The notes under the pieces are model-generated. The model was not told where the DNA came from, did no database searches, and worked only from the letters and a program-made list of their open reading frames with translations. DNA of 64,000 nt from Sorex araneus. Taxonomy: Eukaryota; Chordata; Mammalia; Eulipotyphla; Soricidae. This document shows, piece after piece, positions 10,501-19,500 of the stretch. How positions within the stretch are numbered: position 1 is the stretch's first letter; the number at the start of each line of letters is the position of its first letter. The position numbers were made by a program, and so were the translations under genes. The stretch covers positions 48,685,463 through 48,749,462 of the forward strand of contig NC_073311.1 in NCBI RefSeq assembly GCF_027595985.1, in the 5' to 3' direction.

Positions 10501-13500
10501 AGCAAGGAGCCTGTGTATTTAGTTGAACTAGATATTTGCTCAAAAATTTGATGGAGCCCCTTTTTTGGTAGCATGAATTGTCTTTGGTTTCACAGTTTTA
10601 ACTAGTGATCTTGTTGGGTCTTTTCTGTAATCCATGTCTCCAGGAGTTTTGCTTTTTTACATGCTTCCATCCTTATATTCATATGATATTTTAATTTCCT
10701 TTCATTCATGCTACATAATTTTAATTTGTTCTGTCCTTTGAGTGGAAATATTAGGCTTAAAGAGAGGCAACCTGGGCTGGGAATAAGACTTGATAATCAA
10801 GTGGTGGAGCACATGCCTAACCTGCGACAGGGCCTCCCCAGCTGCCCCCACCCACTGTGGCACATTCAGGGCTCTGCAGGGCAGAGTTATGGTCTGTACT
10901 GCCTCTGCTGGTGCAGTGGGGGGGATAGAATGGCAGAAAGGGGAACTGAACACAGCAGGGACTAGGTGTTAAAGGTCCTTGTATGCTAAGGAGTTGAGGA
11001 GTTTGGAATTAATTTTGCAGGCCTGCGTTTCATTGCATGTCCTCCATGAATAACTAGTTTCATGAAATGCCTAGTATTCTAAGGATGCTTTGAGAAAGGA
11101 TGATAGTGCTTATTAAATAACTTTACTGGACTTCTGAGACCTTAGGATGCCAGTAATTTGTGAATATGGAGAATGAGGTAGCAATAGCTCGGAACATTTT
11201 CTTGATTTACTTCATTGTAGACCTTTTTTTCCCAGATGATGTCTTAGTCACATTCTAGGACCTAGTTTAGGAAATGCTGCCAGCTATGCTGTGGGGGTAC
11301 ACTAGCAAGTTTCAGGATCTTGTCAGAAAACTGGTGGTAGGGTTTGGGAATGGCCAGGAGAAGAACGTGGAGTAGGAGACTAGAGTCAGAAGTAAGGGGA
11401 TAGAGGATCAGAAGTGCCAGGGGCATGAACATGGAGATGTTTAAGGGATAATTCAGCAGAACTTTGATGAGGTTGATGGGATATTTCTTTCTTCTTTTTT
11501 TTTTCTTTTTTGCTTTTTGGGTCACACCTGGCAGTGCACAGGGGTTACTCCTGGCAGTGCTCAGGGGACCATATGGGATGCTGGGATTCGAACCCAGGTT
11601 GGCTGCGTGCAAGGTGAACGCCCTACCTGCTGTGCTATCACTCCAGCCCCGATGGGGTTTCTTAAGGTAGATGGAAAAGACAAGGATGATCTCCAGGTTT
11701 TCTCCACGTTAGCCAGACTTAATAGAGATAAAAAACTCAAGATGCAGGAGCAGGATTTATCTAAGAGGTTGTGCTTAATAAAATATGTCTTATTTCTGAA
11801 CCTAGACATGTGGGTTGAACCCAGTTCAGACTAGATGACTGAACCTAGCCAACTCAGTTAATTTGAAGGATACAGGCTATATAAAAATGAATGCCTAGCA
11901 GTGAACTTATTGTCTCACCCTGCCCCCTTTGTTTTGTTTTTGGGGCCATACCTTGTCTGTGCTCATGGCTTACTCCTGGCTCTGTGCGTAGGGATCACTC
12001 CTGGTGGTGCTGGGGATGGAACATGGGTTGACCGCATGCAAAGCCTTAACCCCTGTACTGTCTCTGGCTCCTGCATTTATTATTTTTGATGTTTCTTTCA
12101 GTCGGGACCTAGCCAGACTTTGGAAGCGGAGTCGATTCCGGATGTTGTGGATATGGAAGAGAGCGCTCCAGGGTTCTGTCCCTCAGAACCAATGCTGTGC
12201 AGTGAGTCGGTGGAGGGGCAGGTGCCCCATTCTCTCGAGCTCCTGTATCAGTCAGCCGACTGCGCCGACACCAATGATGCCTTGATAGTGGTGATACATC
12301 TCCTCATGCTGGAGTCGGGCTATAAACCTCAGGTCAGCGCTTGGGAGGGGAAGAGTGTGTATCAGAAAGGGGTGGTGGTATTTCCGAGTCTTGGTCAGCT
12401 GTGCTTAGAGGAGTGTCAGTTGCTGTACGCAGTGGTGGAAGTACTGTGGGCAGTCAGGAGATATTCCTCTCTTTCCAGGTCTTTTTCTTCGCCGTCATTT
12501 CCTGAACCTTGTTTGTATGTGTGTGTGGTTGTTGTGGGGTCACAGCTGACTACGCTCTGTGGTGGGGGCAGGGCCGTTCTAGGGTGAGTGGGAAGCCGGC
12601 TGGGGTCTGGCACGTGCAAGGCATTTGAGCCACTCCCCGGTCAGTTTTAAATGTACTATTATAGAAATGATGACAACTTGAGTTAGAAAAGACAGAAGGC
12701 TGTATGTGATAATCCAGAGACTAAGAGGAGGTCAGCAGTGTGGGTTGTGCATAGCAGGCCTCCCTAGGTTCTTTATTTTTAACTTTTTTGGTTTGGGGAC
12801 CACACCTGGCAGTGTTCGTGGCTTCCTCCTGGCTCTGCATGCAGGGACCACTCCACACAAGGCTGGTGCAATCACTTACCTTCTCTCCTATCTCGCCAGC
12901 ACCTCACTAGGTTATTTTTTATGCTAATGGTTGTATGAATTGACCGCAAAAAATTATTGAAGTTGGGAGAGTGACATTGTTTGCTGTAGTTGTTTCCCTC
13001 CACTCAACATCCCCTTGAGCAGTAGCTGCTTGTGGCAGGTATAACGCCAGTGTCCATGCTCGGGCTCCTCTAGTCCAAGGGCGGGGGAACCAGTAGACAA
13101 ACCACTGTACTGTAACAGCGAAATTTTAGGAGAGACGTAGATGCCACATGCCAGAAACTCGCAGGGAACAGTTAGAGATTCTTGAACGTGAATGTGTGTG
13201 AGAATCCCCAGGGTCCTGCATGGCGATTGTGCTTCCTCCCATAGTGCTGCTGGGCCAGGTGCTAGGGAACAAAGCTGGAGAGCCTCATTGCTTTCCTGCC
13301 TTTGTTTTTTGGACCATAACCTGGTGGCACTTGGGCTGAGGGCTATTCCTTCCAGTGGGTCATGTGATGGCAGGGTCACTCAGCCCACAGAGCCTTCTTT
13401 CTGTCCCCTAGCCTGGTCCCTGGGTTATCACTCTGTGTGGGCTTTGTGAATTTTTTTTTTAATTTACAATTTGCCATCAGTAAATGTTTGGTTTATATAT

Positions 13501-16500
13501 AATAGGTATAGCATACAGTTTTTTTTTTCTAGAGAAAAGGGGTTGAAAAAGTTTCCAGAAGCTCTGATAGAGAACTTGCCAAATATATTTGCTCACCATC
13601 CCCTTCTTAAAATAAAAGAACCGCTCAGCTCCACTGCCCCACCTCCCCGTCTGCCTTCTTTAAACAGAACAAAATAGAAAGTACCTCTCCATCCCCTCTC
13701 CACCCAGTTGCACCCCTGGATCCTTCCAGTACCCCCAGGGGGCAGTCTTACCACCCTGGGAAACATAGTTATTCTCAAATGTCTGCAGTGCAGTGTCCTG
13801 GGCACGGACGGATGCTCACAGAATCTGTAAGTGGGCAGAGAGACAAAAGCACAGTTACTATCTTACGATACGTACTGTTATAGGTGTCACCATAGAAGCA
13901 TGCACAGATATTGAAAAGGATTTGCGCAGGTCTTGAATAATGTGGTTTAACTGGGCAGAGTCAGTGAGGATGTAATGTAGTATCTTTCTGTTGACATTAC
14001 TAGCGGTGTTAATGATTACCGGTTTTACTTTTTCTCTTTATTTTATTTTTTTAATTGGATTACCGTGAGATTCACAGTTACAAAGTTATTCATTGATTTG
14101 GTTTCATCATACAACAGTTCCAACACCCGTCCCTTCACCAGTGCATATTTCCTACCACCATGTCCCCAGTTTCCCTCCCGCCAACCCCCGCCCTCTCCCA
14201 AGCATGCCTCTGTTCTTCTCTCTGACCTCTTTGCTCCCTGTTGCTCTTTCCTTTGGGGCATGCTGGTTTGCAACACAGGTGCTGAAAGGTTTGTCCCTTT
14301 CCCTCTTTTCAGCACTCAGTTCTTGGCTAGAGTGATGATTTCCGACTATCAGTGTCATGGCCTCAACCTGTTTTATTTATTTATTTATTTATTGCTTTTT
14401 GGGTCACACCCGGCAATTCATAGGGGTTACTCCTGGCTCTGCACTCAGAAATCACCCCTGGTGGTGCTCAGGGGATTATATGGGATGCTGGGAATCGAAT
14501 CCGGGTTGGCTGCATGCAAGGCAAACGCCCTACCTGCTGTGCTATTGCTCCAGCCCCCTTAACCTGTTTTATTAAGGAGACCAGGTGGACTCGTTCTTTT
14601 AGACAAGTCAGGGACTGCTTGCATTTTGAAGGTTTTGGAAAAGTAACACCTTTCTTCATCATCGTCATCCTTTGCCTTCTCTCACTAGGGGTCTGAAGCC
14701 AAAGTTGTATCCATGCCCGAGGCTTGGAAGTCTGGAGGTGTGTATAAGCTGCAGTACTCGCACCCACTCTGCGAGGGTGGCACCGCAGCACTCACCTGTG
14801 TGCCTCTGGGAACCCTGATGGTCGTCAACGGTAAGGCGGTAAGGCGTGGCCGGGCCTGCGTTTCTCTCCGGTGTCCTGCAGCCACTTCCTGCTGGCTGCT
14901 GAGAGAGCTAGGATCTGTCTTTTTTTGTTCTTAGGCCACTGATAACATGAGTCTGAAAGATTATAGAATAAGGGTGAGTTGTGATAGTAGCGAGAAGACT
15001 TTACCACCTTTTTTCTTCCTTTATATGTCTTAGCTTTTTAGTCTCTTAACCAGGGTCTTGAGCTGAGAGATGGGAAGAAGAGAGATTCTCATACAGTTTG
15101 GCATCTCCTAACTCCTATGCATAGAGACAGTGCTAAGGCTTTTGAGGCCTTGGTATGATTTTTATTTCCCACCTTCAGTCACTCTGAATAAGTTTTTAAA
15201 ATTCTTCTCTTTCACATTTAGAAATTTCACTGGCAGCACAATAGCGTCTATCATGACGGTGTTTCGCTTCAGCTCAGCAGCCACCTGGCCGGCCGTGCTG
15301 ACTCCCCGTGGTCTCTGGAGTAGTCCTGTAACAGCGTATTCCGGAGAGTTGTTTGGACGACTCATAGCTACGATTTTCTGTTGATTTTTGAGGTTCTGTT
15401 CTCTTCGCTAGCTGAGGCAGTCTGTAAGATTGGAATGACTCTGGTTTTCAGTGGGGCATTTTCCTGTTGCAAAGGCAGTCACTTTGATGTGCCCGAGCTC
15501 AGCAGTTGGCAACAGCTGCTGGTTTCTGGGGCCTTGGTACACGCCCCCAACACCCCACTTACACATTGACAGCATATGCTTTGTTCATTTCTTGAGGCCC
15601 CTACGGCATTCGGTTTGAAAAGTGTTTACTGAAGTTTACTTTGAAAGTCACAGACAGTACTATGTGAAATGAAAGATAGTTCTGGATCCTTTTATGTAAT
15701 TTCTGCTTTTTTTTTTTTGGTATCACTCGATTCTTTGAAATGTTACTTAGAAAAATAAAACTTTAACAGATTTGGTGATCGTTCACATTTGTCTGTCATG
15801 AGTGTCTGGTGTAGCTAGGCCCTAGCGTTTCTCTTCAGTTCATCACAGTGAGTGAATGTAACTTCCGTGTGGAGGGGCAGTGGTTTCATCTTCATTTGAT
15901 CTTTCTGCTTTGTCATAACTTTGCAAGGTTCAAGTTAATAATGTGTGGTTATACTTTTGGCTGCGGTTTTGTAGGGAAGCATTTTTAAAAAGTGCGTGAT
16001 AACCTTTGTTTACTAGTTTTAGGCTCTTCATCATACAAAGAGAGTAGCTGCTAAGTGTCTTGATGATTTCTTAGTTCCTTTGATTTTCCTAGTTCCTGAT
16101 ATTTTGTTCCTTTCCTGTTCTTGGCAAGCTAGCTCCTTGCAGGCTTGCATGGCAGACGGCCATCGCAGGCGTGAGTTTTTTAAAAAGGAGCAGTGTGTCC
16201 TTCAACCTTGCCTTTACCCAAGATACCCTCCTCGTGCACATGTGCATAAGCACATCACTGGCTCTTTCATGGAAGGAGATGAAGTGCGCCTTTGTATACA
16301 CCATACAAATGGAACCCTTTGGTGATGTCAAGAAGATTGGTCCTTTGGGTCTAGAGGAAGATGACGCTGTGAAAACTAACAGGATTCTTTTTAATAAACA
16401 AAGGAAGATTCATTGCCAAGGGTTCAGTTAAAAGTAAATGGAGTTTTTGGTGACCTTACTAAAATAATGATTTTATTGTGTTTAACTCTCTCCTCTTAGC

Positions 16501-19500
16501 CTTGTCGTTATCTCTTAATTACTAATTAACTGCTGTTGGTAATACTTCATGAACTATATAGGAAGGCATAGATTTTAATGGTGGTGTTATAGATGACTTC
16601 ATGTGATGGCAGGTTTACCCTTTGGACTTTGCTCTGAGGGAAAGAAATAGCCATAGAACAGTTGGTTGTATATAATGTGTTCTTTGTACACGAGGAACAG
16701 GGAAATTTGAGCCCATAGAAGAATAAAGAAAGCAGTTGATGAAGTGACAAAAATGTTTAATCATCTTTCTTTTGGTCATTTGCAGCTACGTTGAAAATCA
16801 GTTCTGAGATCAGAAGTGTGAAAAAATTGCAGCTGCTGCCAGAATCTTTTATTTGCAAAGAGGAACTAGGTAATCTAAGCACAATTTTAACATACGGGAT
16901 GAAAATTTTGGAGGTTCAGTTTAAAATAAATAATGTTCTTTATTGAAAATTTCTTGAGATTAATGTTGCAGAGTTTATCTTTCTTGTTTGTCCTTCCTCC
17001 GTCCTTCTCTCCCTGCCCTCCCTTCCTCTCTACTTTCCTTTCCCTTTCCCCCCCTTCTTCCTTTCCTCCCCCTCTTCCTCTAGTTGGACTTCCCTCCTCC
17101 TCCCATCCCCTTCCCTCCCTTCCTTTCTTCCCTCTCTTGTTTTCCTTCCACTCCCTCTTTCCCTCCCTCCATCCCTCCCTTCCTCCCTCCATCCCTCCCT
17201 CTCCTGTGTTTCCTGCTTTGCCACTTACTCTGAGCCCTTGGATAGACTTTCTATACCTTGTCTTGTGTTTCAAGTGAGGATAGTAACAGTTATCTCATAC
17301 TTAGAGGAGAACTGACTGGAAAGATTGAAAAATATTTGACCCAGTTGTTGATGCATAATCATCATGTGATGAAAGTGTTGTCATTCTATTAGATCCCACT
17401 GCCACAGGTGCCCTACTGTTTGCAGTGCCCAGACACATTGGTACATTGTCAAGAAATCTTTGTTGTAGGTATAGGTCCCACTTTTTCTAACTGTAAGATT
17501 GTCTGAGATGTATAGGTTGGTAATAGCTCTGTTAATTTGATATCATGGGATTTTAGCTTTGCAACCAAGATTCAGTTTTCAGAATCTCTATATTCCTTTT
17601 CTTCTGGAGACTTTGATTCTATCTATGTAGGAACTTGTTGGGAAGATTCCTTTACTGTTTTTGCTTAGTTTAGCGGAAATACAGGACAGCATTACAAGTT
17701 TATTCCTACACTTGATACAGTGTTTTGATTTTTCATAAAAATTTTTCTAGGGGAAAATGCAGCCAAGATATACAAAGATCTTCAGAAGCTCTCTCGCCTC
17801 TTCAAAGACCAACTGGTGTATCCACTTTTAGCTTTTACCCGACAAGGTGAGCGTTCATAAATTATCATAGGCCATATGGCCAGAAAGAATATAAGTTTTC
17901 TTAGTGAGCTCCTAGTCCTGTAAAACTTCTTCCTCTTTTGTTGAAAGTTCGCTCTTCTAAGACTAAGCTTAACTGTTAATTTAAATGTTATTTGCAGGGA
18001 AGAGAGAGAGACTTTACAGCTGGTAAGGTGCTTGCCTTTCACACGGCCTACTAGTGTTTGAGTCCCTGTCTCTGTAAGTGCAGAGCCAGGAGTAAACCCT
18101 GAACATCACTGGGGGTGGCTGCAAAACAATAACAAATAGATTTACTTGCTTCCTTTTTGTATTTCTACAGTATCGTGTACATAATCCTGATTGTAGTACT
18201 TTTTCTGGGCTGGAGCGATAGCACAGCGGGTAAGGCGTTTGCCTTGCACGCGGCTGACCCTGGTTCGATTCCTCCGCCCCTCTCCGAGAGCCTGGCAAGC
18301 TACCAAGAGTATCTTGCCTTCACGGCAGAGCCTGGCAAGCTACCCGTGGTGTATTCGATATGCCAGAAACAGTAACAAGTCTCACAATGGAGACATTACA
18401 GGTTCCCGCTCTAGAAAATCGATGAACAGCGGGACAACAGTGACAGTCCTTTTTCCAGTTCTACTGAGGTTATAAATATCTTGAAAGTGAGAAATGTGTC
18501 TGTGTTTTGTGTTCCTGTGATTGACCACAGTAAATATGTCTTCTTTGTCATTTTAAAATTTATATACATATATATACATATATATATATATATATATCTC
18601 ACTGTATCACTTTCATCCCGTTGCTCGTTGATATTGGCCAGAGAGAGTACAGCAGAGAGAGTACTAGCCTTGCACTTTGCTGACTCGGTTCATTCTCCAG
18701 AACCCCATATGGTCCTTGGAGCCTGCCAAAATTGATCTTTTAATACAGAACCAAGAGCAAGCCCTGAGTACTGCCGAATGTGGCCCCAAACAACAACCTC
18801 CCCCCCACCCCCAGTATTTGACTTTCGTGGTAGATACTCTGGACCTTCCCATGCTCTTGTTAATATGCATGTTAATAACTTTGAAGTAGGTTTGATAATA
18901 TTTCAGTTTTGGACTCAAAATTCTGTATTTGCCAGCTTTCTCTTGTGTTGTAGTAAAACATAGCAGAACACATTTTTTCTCATGCACATGGTCTGCAGGT
19001 CAGCTGTGACCCTGGCTGTGTCGCCAGGAGGTGTGTAGCCCTGCTGCCTTGCGTTCAGCTGCCTCTTCTCTTCTCTCCCCGTTAGCACTGAGCCTGCCGG
19101 ATGTATTTGGGCTGCTGGTCCTTCCACTGGAGCTGAAACTACGGATATTTCGACTTCTGGATGTTCGCTCGGTTCTGTCCTTGTCTGCAGTTTGCCACGA
19201 TCTCTACATTACATCCAACGACCAGCTCCTTTGGAGGTGCTTGTATCTGCGGGATTTCCGAGGTGAGCTCCCTGAGGGTGTGTCGGGATACTGAGCACTC
19301 ACGCTCCTCCAAGTTTTCAGTTGTAGGCTTTGTCTGTTTTCCAAACTTCTGCCACCATAGCAACTATATAATTTAATGGGTGAGTTTTTTCCCCACATTT
19401 TTTTGGGTAAAGTATCATGTAGAGTTACTTGGATTAAGAAATAACTTTAAAAAAAATTAAAAAAAAAATTTCAAAATGTAGGGCCGGAGAGATAGTACTG

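Noticed and set aside
18207-18448. Possible tRNA gene (box A and box B present)
   Set aside because: The head of a SINE: no complete cloverleaf, followed by SINE body, and repeated throughout the window.
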